Shown piece after piece: positions 24,585 through 35,883 of a DNA stretch of 64,000 nt. Numbering within the stretch: the stretch's first letter is position 1; each line of letters opens with the position of its first letter. Source of the stretch: Henckelia pumila (taxonomy: Eukaryota; Streptophyta; Magnoliopsida; Lamiales; Gesneriaceae); the NCBI RefSeq assembly GCF_033568475.1, contig NC_133122.1, positions 18,917,206-18,981,205 of the forward strand, written 5' to 3'. The notes under the pieces were generated by a model. It was given only the letters and a program-made list of their open reading frames with translations, was not told the DNA's origin and made no database searches. The translations under genes and the position numbers were made by a program.

Positions 24585-25664
24585 AAGAAAGTTGAATTGA
24601 ATTGCAGACTAGCAAGAGATGGTTAGATCCTGGAATTGGCATGAAGGAAAATCTGACTGGGAAAATTTTTAATATTCTTGCTGTGGGGGGAGTAGTATTT
24701 TGTATATTCTATCTTGGAATCTGGCACCTTATTTTCCCTTCACATAGTAATTAAGCTTAGTCTTATCTGCAATATGTAACTACTAAAAATTCTCTATGTA
24801 ATTTAATTTCCTACCAATGGAAACTTACACTATTTGGCTCGTCAATGCTTTGCTTATTCACTCTCAACTCACTTGGATTAAATACTTATGTCACAAATTC
24901 AACCATCCATGCATCTATATTATCTGAGATATCTTATAGTAAAGTGATGTGCTCAGAGGACTTCTTTCCGTATCACCGAAAGATGATGAAAATGGAAGTG
25001 AAAATAAGAGACGTACGACGGCCATCAGAATCTTGGCATCTGCATCGCGTGCATACATACATTTTCTTATGTATATACTACTTTGTTTTCTGTGCTATGT
25101 AATACTCTAAATTCCAAGAAACTTACAGCTTTTTAAGTTTGAATGAAGTCTTAGAAGAAATATGTTATGCATATGCATTGCTTGCAAACAAATATGTGGA
25201 ATAAGTACTTTAATATGCCATAAGAGAAGTAATAAATGAAAGGGGCCAGGCCATGTGTGTGTAGGCAACATGTGTAACCAAGAAATAAGGATAAGAAAGA
25301 GGGACCATGTGTGTTACAAACATGTTTCAAAACTAATTTTCTGACGCTTGTTTGCTGTTAAGATATGATCCACAGACAAGATTGATCCCACCAAAGGTTA
25401 GTAACAAGAAACTAGTAGGGAAGAGAGTCAGCTTAATTAAGCTGATCGACAAAAGGACAAGTTGGTGCATTCGCATACATATACAGCGGAATACAGTTTG
25501 ATGCTTCTTCGGGTGTAGATCACTTTGTGCATAATCCATTAATCAATGGACGAAATATGAGCGGGGATCTGTGAAATACTTTGGTGAATGTAGATCACTC
25601 GGTGGATAATATCCATCATTCAATCAACAAAATATGGTTGAAGTGGGTGATTATTTGTTCATGA
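24585..25664. other. LOG 3' UTR and intergenic DNA
   Basis: The LOG 3' UTR probably runs to about 24800. The rest lacks recognisable genes. Segments at 25516-25560, 25590-25640 and 25850-25885 share GTAGATCACT-type text, so the MITE at 25665 lies within an old repeated tract. Confidence 0.5.
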
Positions 25665-25811
25665 GGTTCGTTCGACCCTACTCCATGAGATAGGTGGCAG
25701 CATGTGAGTGGTCCATTTATGTGGGGCCCATGTCAATTGATGTGGAGCCCACATGAATTGGCCAGACACGTATCCCATGGGGTAAAACCCATGGGGTAGG
25801 ACCGAACAATC
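25665..25811. mobile_element. Small Mutator-type MITE (147 bp)
   Basis: The direct repeat TTTGTTCATGA flanks it at 25654-25664 and 25812-25822, an up-to-11-bp target duplication. The ends are imperfect inverted copies: GGTTCGTTCGACCCTACTCC at left and GGGGTAGGACCGAACAATC at right. The interior contains GGGGCCCATGTC and GGAGCCCACATG, which allow further folding. Confidence 0.7.
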
Positions 25812-25822
25812 TTTGTTCATGA

Positions 25823-26887
25823 TGCCTCCATAAAATGTTAATGGACATGTGAGAGATACTCTAGTGAATGCAGATCACTCTAAATATGTTCCTAACGAGT
25901 TATTAGGTTATCTTCAAGCCAAATCCTCCATTTATTTTTATCCTTTATTATTCGAAATAGAGATAGATTCTAAGCTTTTAAAAATCTTCTCTAACTCATA
26001 TACTCTAAATGTTACGAGATTGTCTATTTTTCTATGTTTTCATTCCCAGCCATATTAGATATATATAATTAAATAATTGCGTAATGTATTATTAAATAGA
26101 ACTTAATTCGATGAACTAGATAGAGTTCCCGGTAGTTTTATATATGAACTTGAACGATTCTTTTTCCTTGAGTTAAATTTTAGAATTGAATTATGTCTAA
26201 GCCATCAACTTTAATAAAGATAAATGAATGTTTGTAATAAATTGTATAGTGTATTAAATAAATACGTAATATATTATTTTTTACAAACACAATTAGACGT
26301 GTATTCGACTCAATTTTTTTAAAGTAATGTATTTTTTTTGTTATGAAATTACGAGGACCACACAACATCAATAATTCAAGACATAAAAACTAAATCGAGA
26401 CAATCATAAACGACACTCATGATTTAAAAAACAACACACATATTGACCATTAAAAATACTAACATTTTGATCAATAAGAGTATCCTTGAGTGCATAGTAA
26501 ACCGACTTATATTTTATTTGATGATTATCTTTTATTTGACGATAAAGTGCCAGAAATTCTTCAAATAGAACATGCTCGTCAAGCGCCATTTCAAACCTTT
26601 GAGGTGGGTTTTTCACGGTAATCTGTGACCGGTGGATTAATTAATTGAAAAAAAAACACTTAAAATTAATTAAAAGAAGAGTAAAAAAACCTTAGCACTA
26701 AAATTAGTTAAAGAGGTTCATCTGAAATTGTCTCAAATTTGGCCCATAAACTACTGGGTCGGTAGCCCAACTTTTATAATTGGGTAAGGTCTGTGAGTGC
26801 GGCGCATACAACTCCTAGAAATTGGATTTTGATCCATATGTACAAAAAGTTGATTTTTTTTTAACTAACATTTATTAATGAGTTTTA
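25823..26887. other. Intergenic DNA, no gene seen
   Basis: AT-rich with no recognised domain or element. It precedes the polyubiquitin-derived fragment. Confidence 0.5.
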
Positions 26888-27490
26888 CTGGCAAGCTTGA
26901 TTTTTGACGGGAGGACTCTTGCTGATTATTATAACATTCAAAAGGTGTCGACTCTCCATCTAGTGTTGACACTCAGAAACGATTACAAGGGTTATTTCCT
27001 GTGTTTTCCCACACATGATAATCATATTGCTCTTTTATTTTATTATTTATTATTATTATTTGGTTGATTATTCATTTTATCTATGTTTTCCCCCACCCCC
27101 ATTATGCCCCGTTATTAGAGGTATCAAAATGGGTTACGGATCGTTTCACAATCTACCACAACTCAACATTAAACGGGGTCAGTCGACCCACCTTTTAGGC
27201 GGGTTGGAAAAAACCAACCCAACACACCTATTTTAAGTGGTGAGAAGGGCCAATCTGACGGGTTTATGTATAATTTGACGGGTTACCTGCAACCCGTCAC
27301 AACCCACCATTAGACGGGGATGTGCGGCCCAACTCGACGGACCTAACTCATTTTAGCATCTCTAACCATTATGTTTAATCTACAATTGTTCTAACTTTTC
27401 TACTTATGAAATTATATAATTTTTTTGTTGAAACTACATATGAAATTAAGAATAATTTGATAGTGTGAGTTTTGGATGCAAAGTAGATAT
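26888..27490 (+). pseudogene. Truncated duplicate of a polyubiquitin gene 3' end
   Basis: Bases 26888-26980 match the end of a ubiquitin unit. GACGGGAGGACTCTTGCTGA and CGACTCTCCATCTAGTGTTG are identical to unit 5 of the polyubiquitin gene in this window (near 56572-56640), including silent sites that differ in the other units. A 3-base insertion, small substitutions and a deletion after GGCAAGC break it. After a MITE insertion, 27365-27490 resembles the 3' downstream DNA of that gene (57351-57470): both read TATGTTTA-TCTACAA-TGTT, then CTAACTTTTCTAC or TTAACTTTTCTAC. It is therefore a duplicated piece of gene plus flank, not a processed copy. No product is expected. Confidence 0.8.
27116..27364. 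mobile_element. hAT-like MITE nested in the polyubiquitin fragment
   Basis: Ends TAGAGGTATCAAAATGGG and CTCATTTTAGCATCTCTA are imperfect inverted copies of the TAGAG-type hAT terminus. The flanking octamers CCCGTTAT and ACCATTAT match at six of eight positions, as expected of an old 8-bp duplication. The interior is rich in GACGGGTT/AACCCGTC. Removing it rejoins the sequence homologous to the polyubiquitin downstream region. Confidence 0.7.
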
Positions 27491-27570
27491 TAACTTTTGA
27501 GTTTATGCTATGCTGCGATTAAAAAAAAAACGGTTTAAGCTATTTGACAGATCAATGCCTATGACTAGGG

Positions 27571-28206
27571 TAGAGCTTCAAAACGGGTCGGGCAACCATG
27601 AAAAATTGGCTGATTGAATTGGGGTTTTATTGGTTCGTTTGAAGTCCGGCCTAAACCGGCCAACCCAAACGGGCCGCAGGTTGAGGTGGGGAAGAGCGGT
27701 CAACCCGCTAGTTTTAAGAAAAAAAATAAAATTTTTAATTTTTTAAATTATAGGCATAAAAATAATTATTTTCAAATAATGTGATTTTAAAATTTTAAAA
27801 CTAGTATTCGTAATATTTTTAATATCTTACATTATTATTTTTTAATTGTTAAATATTTATTTATATTATTCATATTATTTGAAAATACGATTTTTTATTC
27901 AAAATATAATAGTTAATATCAAAATTTTATATGATTTGTTTGATTGTGACATTTATTATTTGTTATTATTTAACATGTTGATATATTTTTTTCAATCTCA
28001 AATATTAATTTTTTTTTGAATTTTTTATATTATATTATATTTTTTAAAAATTTTGGCGGGTTGACCCCGCCTAGCCCTCAACTCGCGGCGGGGTGGGTTA
28101 GGGTTTTTACGGCCTGTTTGGAGGCGGGCCTAAACGGACCAACCCCAAACGGATCGCGGGTCATGGCGGGGCGGGGTGGGGCGGGCCGACTCTTCTGACA
28201 GCTCTA
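27571..28206. mobile_element. hAT-like non-autonomous element (636 bp)
   Basis: It begins TAGAGCTTCAAAACGGGTCG and ends GACTCTTCTGACAGCTCTA, imperfect TIRs of TAGAGCTGTCA type. ACTAGGG occurs directly before (27564-27570) and after (28207-28213), consistent with a slightly eroded 8-bp duplication. Both subterminal regions carry GGCGGG and GGCCAACCC motifs around an AT-rich centre. No transposase is present. Confidence 0.75.
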
Positions 28207-28414
28207 ACTAGGGGTGAACATTTGGTTAATTCGGTCAAAAACCGAACCGAATTATTTTTAAGCTAAATGAACCGAACCGAATTTATGTTAAAACCGATTT
28301 AACCGAACCGAATTAAAATCGGTTAATTCGGTCGGTCATCGAATTTACTGATTTTTGTACAAAATAAATTAAAAAATACAAAATTTTATAAAATTAATGA
28401 TTGAAATATGACAT
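28207..28414. repeat. ACCGAACCGAA-rich transposon end
   Basis: GGGGTGAACATTTGGTTAAT followed by repeated AACCGAACCGAATT motifs is typical of one end of a hAT-type plant element. The matching far end was not found before or after the ribosomal-protein fragment. Confidence 0.5.
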
Positions 28415-28657
28415 TAAGTGACCGTGGTCCCCTCGGTTGCTGCATTAGTGATCAAGGCGCCGAAGGAGCCCGAGCGCGATCGTAAGAAGACCAAGCTGAA
28501 TATCAAGCACAACGGGAACATTTCCCTGGAAGATCGATGTTATTCCATGGCCACGGATTTGAACGGTACCGTGAAAGAGATTTTGGGCACCTTTGTTTCG
28601 GTTGATGGAAAGGATCCGAAAGATTTCAAGCCGATGGTGATGTGGAGATTCCTCTGG
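28415..28657 (+). pseudogene. Ribosomal protein L12 (uL11) fragment
   Basis: The translation contains [20 protein letters not shown], then IKHNGNIS and later [10 protein letters not shown] and DGKDPKDF. These are blocks from the C-terminal half of cytosolic 60S protein L12. The N-terminal half is absent. The stretch normally between NGNIS and the VKEILGT block is shortened and garbled, and the final GDVEIP region is readable only in a shifted frame. It adjoins a hAT-like end, so capture by a transposon is possible; simple retroposition is the alternative. Confidence 0.85.
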
Positions 28658-30480
28658 TTTGAATTTTGTTTTTCAGATATTTATCTTTCTTCTCCTATTT
28701 GTGCTCTAGGGATACATATCTTGGTGATTATCAGATATATATAATATTTCGGAGGTGAATGAATACACATATGCACAATATACACAAGAATCTAAATGAT
28801 AGTTATCGGATCTTACACGAGTTTGCTTTATAATACTTTAATAGATATCTTATACTACAATCATATTACACCACATATGATATATATATATGATTGATTA
28901 TACATTACAATTTACAAGAGTTATTTAACAAAAAACCAAATAAATATCCATGATTCTACCAGCAAAATAAAATTAATATTGCCTTGCAATTCATTTATAT
29001 ATATATATATAATTAACATTTGAAGTCCTTGTGCCACAAATGCGCACCAAAGAAGGGATTCTATTTGGTTTTTTGATATTTTCATCACCGCCGAAGGGAA
29101 TTTCCTTGCCTTGTATTGATGCACAAGACTTGGTCTCTCACCGAATCTTTTGGTTGGGAAATTCTAGCAAGTGAACTAGTCAAATTATAATATAATTGAA
29201 TTAAGTTCAAGTCGATCCCAGAGACTATCGTTTAAATACTAAAATATAAATTATTCGATTTAATCTAGGATAAATAAAATGAGAGATTTTTATGAATTAA
29301 CTACTAATTAAAATAAAATAAATTATTCTAAAGCAAAAACTTTAATTAACTTAAATTAAATGCAGATTAAATTTAAGACGGATTCAAATTTCAAGAAAAT
29401 AACCAAAAATTTACAACGGTACCAGACATCGATAATTGCCACGTATTGGATTTAATCAAACAAGAATCATTCATATTCACGACGAAATTCCCTAAAATAA
29501 TCATTAATCTATTTCTAGAATTAACAATCCTATTTTCATTTAACAGTTCAATTATTTCTAATTGAATTTAATTAAACAAAAACACATTTTGCAACTATGG
29601 AATTCCAGCTTTTGCCTAATATCGCACACTGAAATCGAATACTATTTCTAGTCAGTTTAACCATGTGTTGATTAATATTTTTGAATCTAATTTCAATCTT
29701 TTCTTTTTCAAGTTCAGATCGAACAACAGACATGCAATTAATTGGCCAGATTAAAAGCAAGAATTATGCACGAACATCAATCAATAAACATAAAATAAAT
29801 CAAAACATCAATTTATGCATTCCATGAAAAAAATCAATAGTCTGACCCTATCATGGCCCTTATCAAATGACGATTACTCCATAATATTAAAATCAAACAA
29901 AGTTTTCATGTTTGAATTCATGACAAAATAAAACAGAAAAAGAAGAATTAAAAAATTCTCAGTGATGGTGCCGAATCTTGCTTGCATTGTGCGCTTCTTC
30001 TTCTCCAAGCTTTAGCCGTTAGTTAGAAAATCTGGCAAAAGTCCAAAAGTCCCCTCCAAAATAGGGTTTGATTCTATTTATATTTTCCTCCAAAAAAAAA
30101 AAAACCCTATTTTTCGTCCAAAATATGTGTTCAATATTACCCAAAATAAAAGAGTTCCAAAATAATTTTTAAATTCTGCGCGAGTTATTTTTTCAAGTCT
30201 GCGATATGCACAGACCCTGTGCTTCCTCCGTATACACCTCCGTGTATTTTCACGATTTTTGAACCATAAAGTGCACGGATCCTGTGCGTGGGTCCGGACA
30301 TGCCCCCGTGGGTCCTCCGTCTCAAATTTCTTCACAAAACTTATGCACGAAGGTTGATCCAAACTATGCACGGGGCGACTTGCTTAATATATAATTCTTA
30401 AAACTAATTTTGATTTCCTAAAAAAAACTAATTTTAATAAATAATTAGTTTCATTACCTAATTGGAGTGTTATAGGATAT
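28658..30480. other. Intergenic DNA, probably retroelement debris
   Basis: No coding domain survives. The segment from about 29160 (CTAGCAAGTGAACTAGTCA, GTCGATCCCAGAGAC) to about 30000 has the look of internal non-coding retrotransposon DNA seen repeatedly in plant genomes, but I could not find its LTRs. Confidence 0.4.
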
Positions 30481-30710
30481 TTTTATTTTTTTTGAAATTA
30501 CATCATATTGGCAGCACTAAAGAGTGAAATTTGCCCGCACAACCGACGGGACTTGAGCATGGACTCGAGACGTGCTTGTTTCGAGTTAAGAAAGTACCTA
30601 AATCTACCTAAATAAATTAGAAAATCAATCCGCAGTCAGCAGGAATTGAACCTGAGATTTCGTGGTCTCAGGGCCTCAGTCTTGACCACTAGGCCAAGAC
30701 CTCATTGGCT
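30481..30710 (-). mobile_element. tRNA-derived SINE with 12-bp target duplication
   Basis: Read on the minus strand, the head contains TGGCCTAGTGGTCAAGAC, a good pol III A box, and about 40 bases later GGTTCAATTCC, a B box. The 3' end runs into an A-rich tail (T-rich on the plus strand at 30481-30493). GTTATAGGATAT is repeated at 30469-30480 and 30711-30722, the target duplication. Length, internal promoter, tail and flanks fit a complete SINE. It is not a functional tRNA gene because the arms do not close. Confidence 0.88.
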
Positions 30711-30722
30711 GTTATAGGATAT

Positions 30723-33700
30723 CAAAAACTAGCTTTTCATATATATATATTTTTTTTAAAAAAACTGGTTTTTATAGTTATTTCAAAATAACTTCTTTCC
30801 GTAAATATGTTTGCGCTACGTGATTGCACAAAAATCGATTGGAATCATATATATATGTCACACAATTTTACATTTTTTTTCAAAAAAAAAAAAAAAAAAA
30901 AAAAATCAAACCTAGTACCATTATTTTGATCTCAAATGGTTACTTCACAATCGTCTCAAGCTCCATCGGCTTCCATAAAATCAAACTGGTATAAGAGCTC
31001 GATATTATTATTATTATTGGCAAGATTTCAAGTTTTTTTTTTTTTTTTTTTGTTTGGAAAACTAAGAATTGTGACGGGATCTTTCAAACGTTGCAAAAGT
31101 TACAACCAATTATGGTTCTAGAAAATGAAATATTAGACCAATAAATCTTCAAAATGTCAAGGAAAATGTAAGCTTAAATTATTGTTACAACTTTTATACT
31201 ATTGAAAAATGAGTTTTTAAGGTTTTTTTTAAACAATTTTTTACAATACACAATTTTTTTACAATACACAATATTTGGTTACAATACACTATTTTTTTTT
31301 ACAAGGATTCAAAATAACTTGCCACATCATTAAAACCGACCATCCACCAATTATTCTCGGAGAAGTCCACCACCGTCCATTTTCCACTTTGACCCCACAA
31401 TCTTCCTCCACCGTTAGATCTCCGCCACCTCACTCCACCCAGCCCGCCCGCGTTTGGTTAACTTATATTTTTATTCAAGGAATTAGTTTTTATTTTTAAA
31501 ATATTCTTTACGCTTGTTATAAATATATTATTGTTGTAAAATGATTATCCATATCTATATAGATTTGTAAGATTTGTGACTAAAATAAATATTTTAAGAT
31601 AATATTTCTAAAGATTTGTATTATATTATTTCTTCCTATAAATAAGGGGTGATTGAGTTCAATGAAAATTGCAACTGCGTATTGACTCATATGAATTTTC
31701 TTCTCATAAATTCTCTTTACTTATCTCTATATTTCTATTATGATTTTATAACACGTACATCAACACGATATTTATAACACGTTATCAGTACGATACTGTA
31801 ACCAGCTGATAATGAAAATAATTCTCGTTTTATTGATGCTATTGAAATAGCACAACGTGTTGTCAATACTCAATTTTATGAGAGATATGTTCATTGGTGC
31901 TCTAGAAGTTTCACAATGATAATAATTGATAAATTGATGCCCATGAAATATCATGAATATGTTGTGGTTCTACAGTAACACAACATGATTTTATATTGAG
32001 AATTTTGAGAGATTCATGATTATGATTTTGATATATCGAAATATATTCATGATTATGATGTAATATATTGAAAATCTGAATATATTTATGACAAAGATAT
32101 CATATAAGATTTCGTATATCATAATGAATATCTGATATGATATCCAAGATCTATAACTATTGTTGAAAGATATAGATCTATGCCAACATATATCAATATT
32201 TATAAATAAATATTGATAAAAATTTAAGATTTGTTGATATTCATTTATAAAAGATCCAAGATTTGGTAATATTTTCGAAAAATATAATTTAATGCCATTT
32301 TGGTTATTGGGAATATTATGAATTGAGAAAAATTTCTCAAAGAATATCGATATATCGATCTAAAATTGTCAATTTCTTTAAGAAAATGTTATTAAAAATA
32401 TATAAATTTCCATTAAATCAAGCCTATTGTAAAACAGATGGGTTTTGTGCGACCGCGATAAATCCTTACTGTTTTTTGAAAACGAATTGTTGGCAGTAAC
32501 AATTTATGATAAAATTAAGGTGGGTTTTAGCACTCATAACTTGAAAAATAAATAATACTTCCTATGTTAAAGGAAAAAAGAACAATCCTTTATCGTTCAT
32601 TTATTACATTAATAATAAAAATCATCACATATATAAGTTTATTATACTTTTTTGTTAGTAAATAAAAAATACTACTACACTGGCTAATTTTATGACAACG
32701 AGATATTTATTAGGGATAAAAAAAAAAATTGGTTTGAAACCCAATTCATCTCTGAATACATGTCTCCGAACACCGTATTTTAGAATTCTCAGTGAACTAA
32801 TTACGTATTGCATCTAGCCAGAACAATTTCAAGGCAGAGTGTAGATACACCTATACCTTTGAGTCCATGTGATTTCTCAAAATATTCCTCGGAATAGAGA
32901 ATTTTGTTCTCAAACTCTTCAAAAGATTTGCATCAAACTTTTTCATTCAAAATACACAAACCAAAATTCTTAGATTCACACAACTTTTTCATCAAACCTA
33001 AAAAATCTATTCGCTTGTTGAAACCTTGATTTCCAACATGAAAAAGCTATAAAACTTGAAAAGATTCGATAAAAAACACAACTTCAGAAGCTTTAAACTA
33101 AAAAAAAATCATACATCACGAATACTCATAATCAAATATCTTTCTCAAAATTCTTTAACATCTTTCTAAATAATGTTTAACCAAAACATCAAGATCGATT
33201 TACGTTTCACACAGTTTTATATCATGCTCATCAAAAACTCTGAAAATCATGCAATATACATTACATACACATCAACATACATGTTTTTCATATCAAAATC
33301 GTTTAAAAATTGCATTTTTCTTGTTGGGTATGGAAATCCGGACTCCAAGAATACGATTATAGCCTTTTCACTGTCAAAGGGTGCAAAAATCCTAGAAAAT
33401 TTGGACTCCAAGAATATGATTCTATACCTTTGAGTCCATGTGATTTCTCAATTAACTATTCCTCCGAGTAGAGAAATTTGTTCTCAAACTCTTCCCTGTA
33501 AGAGAGAATTTTGTTCACATTGAGTTAGTTTTTTTTTCCTTAAAAGATTGGGTAAGCTAGAAACAAATAGATGAAAAATTAGCGAGTAAAAACATTAATG
33601 GTGAGAAGATATTATAATTTAAACACTGTAACCTTATAGCTCTCTTTCTCTCTTCATGTTCGATCCTCTTCCTGCAAATAAATTGGAAAGCTCCGTGTAT

Positions 33701-33794
33701 TAGAACGCGTAGAGCAAATTAATCCTTTTCAAAAGGACATGATATCGTACAACAAGTTTATTTTATCAAATTTAATTAAATTTAAAGTACCACC
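30723..33794. other. Intergenic DNA with a decayed copia LTR/PBS and a direct repeat
   Basis: Around 31530-31800, TATAAATAAGG (a TATA-like box), a leader and ATAACACGTTATCAGTACGA resemble the LTR end and primer-site region of a copia element; no intact reading frame follows. A ~70-bp direct repeat (TACCTTTGAGTCCATGTGAT and downstream TTTGTTCTCAAACTCTT) occurs at about 32855-32925 and 33424-33500. Homopolymer runs lie near 30880 and 31030. No host gene was recognised. Confidence 0.45.
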
Positions 33795-35082
33795 TATTAG
33801 AGTAGATGCCCTGTAAGCCAAATGTTGGTCAGGGATTTTATTGACTCAAGTGTAATAATAATCTTTATTTTAATATAATTAATCTTTTATCTGGCATTTT
33901 CTTTATCTGTATACCCATGCAAGTTGCATAGATAAAGACCTTGAATATACTATAGTAAGATATGAGGTTGTACATGTGATGACAATCATGAAACACATAT
34001 TATTAATTACTGTATATTCTAAATCAAGTTCCTAGTCGATTGAGCCGTCCGAAATAAGGATAAGGATCGCTCGAGCTCGAGACTAGAATCTGTGATGATG
34101 TGTACCACGTTTCATTGGTATGAACATAGAGATATTCAATCATACAGATTGGTGCTCATACGATAAGTTCACTGAACTACCCTCCCTCGGGCTTCCCAAG
34201 TGGTTATCATTCATCGAGTGGATAAGTCCGTGGTTATGGTTGTACACCATTAGTCCTTACGACCCGGGACAACACTGAGGCTCTACATGCTAGGACTTTA
34301 CTTTGACTCGTTTACCGACTCCATGAGGGTCATCAGGTGGCGAGGTTGGGTACAGTTGCGACACATGTAGGAGCCAGTGCATTGTAGTCGGGGATTCACC
34401 GCTCACCTACGGGTGTGGATATCCTATGCGATAAAATGAGATAATAGTGCATGGAATCTCTGGCCAGAGTGTAAGATGTGAATAAAGTGTTTACCAAGTT
34501 ACACATGCGATGCCACTATGTATTCTCAAAGACATCACATCGTTATCGAAATTCACATGCAACCCTCGATGAACCAATGGTTGCAGTTTCGATCGGGATA
34601 TATGAGTTGAAGGGACTGTACTGTACGTTAACTATAATCGACTGGTTCTTGCAGGCACTATCAGTGATACCTAGGGAATCATGGGGCGGTGCTACTTAAC
34701 GCTCTTACCATGATTCGAAGGGTTAAATCAGAAATGAGTTCTGACATTTTATGATCAAGGAGTTGATGCATAGAATGAGGCTAATAAGGGTAAGCCTGGA
34801 CCCACAGCTAGCTATATCCCTGAACCATTGAGGGTTACACAAGTACTGGTTTTCTTGTTCCCGTTTAGATAATAAATTCAAAGAGTTGAATTTATGATGA
34901 ACAAATTTGATTGGATCGATAGATAAGCTTTATAATGGTTTATAAAAGCTTATAGAAATTTTGAGAGCAAAATTAATTAAAAGGGTTTAATTAATTTTTT
35001 TCGAGTTGGACTCGAATTTAAGGACTCACTCAATATATATATAAATGCAGTGGGACCTTATGTTTATAATAATATATTTATA

Positions 35083-35114
<32 letters not shown>

Positions 35115-35627
35115 TATATTATTATAATATTAAAAAAAAAGTTTAAATGAGTTGTCGGCTATTATTGCCGACAACTCATTTATTCCCTTCAATCAATTGA
35201 TTGAAGGGATTGAAAATGGAGAGAAGCAGTGCATTAGATGCATAGAAAAGTTTTTGTTCTCTCTGCTCGAAGCTCTCTGCAAGCTCTCTTCTCCAGTCGT
35301 CTTCCTTTTGTTTTCTCCTCGATAAATTTCTTCTTCTTTTAAGTGCAATTTAGAAGAGAAACAGGAAATCCGGTCGTGGACCTGATTTGAAGAAAGAAGG
35401 AAAAATCCAGTTGATTGTTCGTAGGAATATACAACAAGAGCTATTTTCGTTTTTTCGAAATAGTTGGAGCCATCGTCAATCTTTTAAGATTGATAGGTAT
35501 AAATTCTTGAAACACCCTACGTGAACATTAATTTAAACCATACGAGTGTCCAAGAAAATTTTGAACGTCAAAATAATTTTTAAACTTCCGTTGCGTTATG
35601 GGCACGATAGAGATCCGAGATCCAACA
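33795..35627 (+). repeat. 5' LTR of the copia element (1.83 kb)
   Basis: It begins TATTAGAGTAGATGCC (the 3' copy has the canonical TGTTAGAG) and ends ATCCAACA just before the primer site. A TATA-like TATATATAAATGC lies at about 35033-35045. Just downstream are a hairpin at 35149-35177 (11-bp stem GAGTTGTCGGC) and a perfect 26-bp palindrome at 35184-35209, within the predicted transcript start region. Confidence 0.9.
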
Positions 35628-35628
35628 G

Positions 35629-35640
35629 TGGTATCAGAGT
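35629..35640 (+). other. Primer-binding site (initiator Met tRNA)
   Basis: TGGTATCAGAGT begins one base after the LTR end and matches the complement of the tRNA-iMet 3' end used by most plant copia elements. Confidence 0.85.
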
Positions 35641-35852
35641 CAGGTTCTCTATATCGTATGGTTTATTTCATGTTGAGTATTTTTAATTTCTAACCGCATA
35701 AGAAAATATTTCAATATCACTACACCATAAAATTTATTTTTATAGAATTTAAAATACGTATATAGATATATGTATGTATATATATATTACGATATATATA
35801 TATATATATATGTACATATATAGATATATATTATAAAATATATAGATATATG

Positions 35853-35883
<31 letters not shown>

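Noticed and set aside
30600-30710. tRNA gene on the minus strand
   Set aside because: A and B boxes are present but the arms do not form a cloverleaf; TSD and A-rich tail make it a SINE.
34478-34699. 73-residue frame repeated at 42278
   Set aside because: Both lie in the copia LTRs at equivalent positions; no domain, so a by-product of the LTR repeat.
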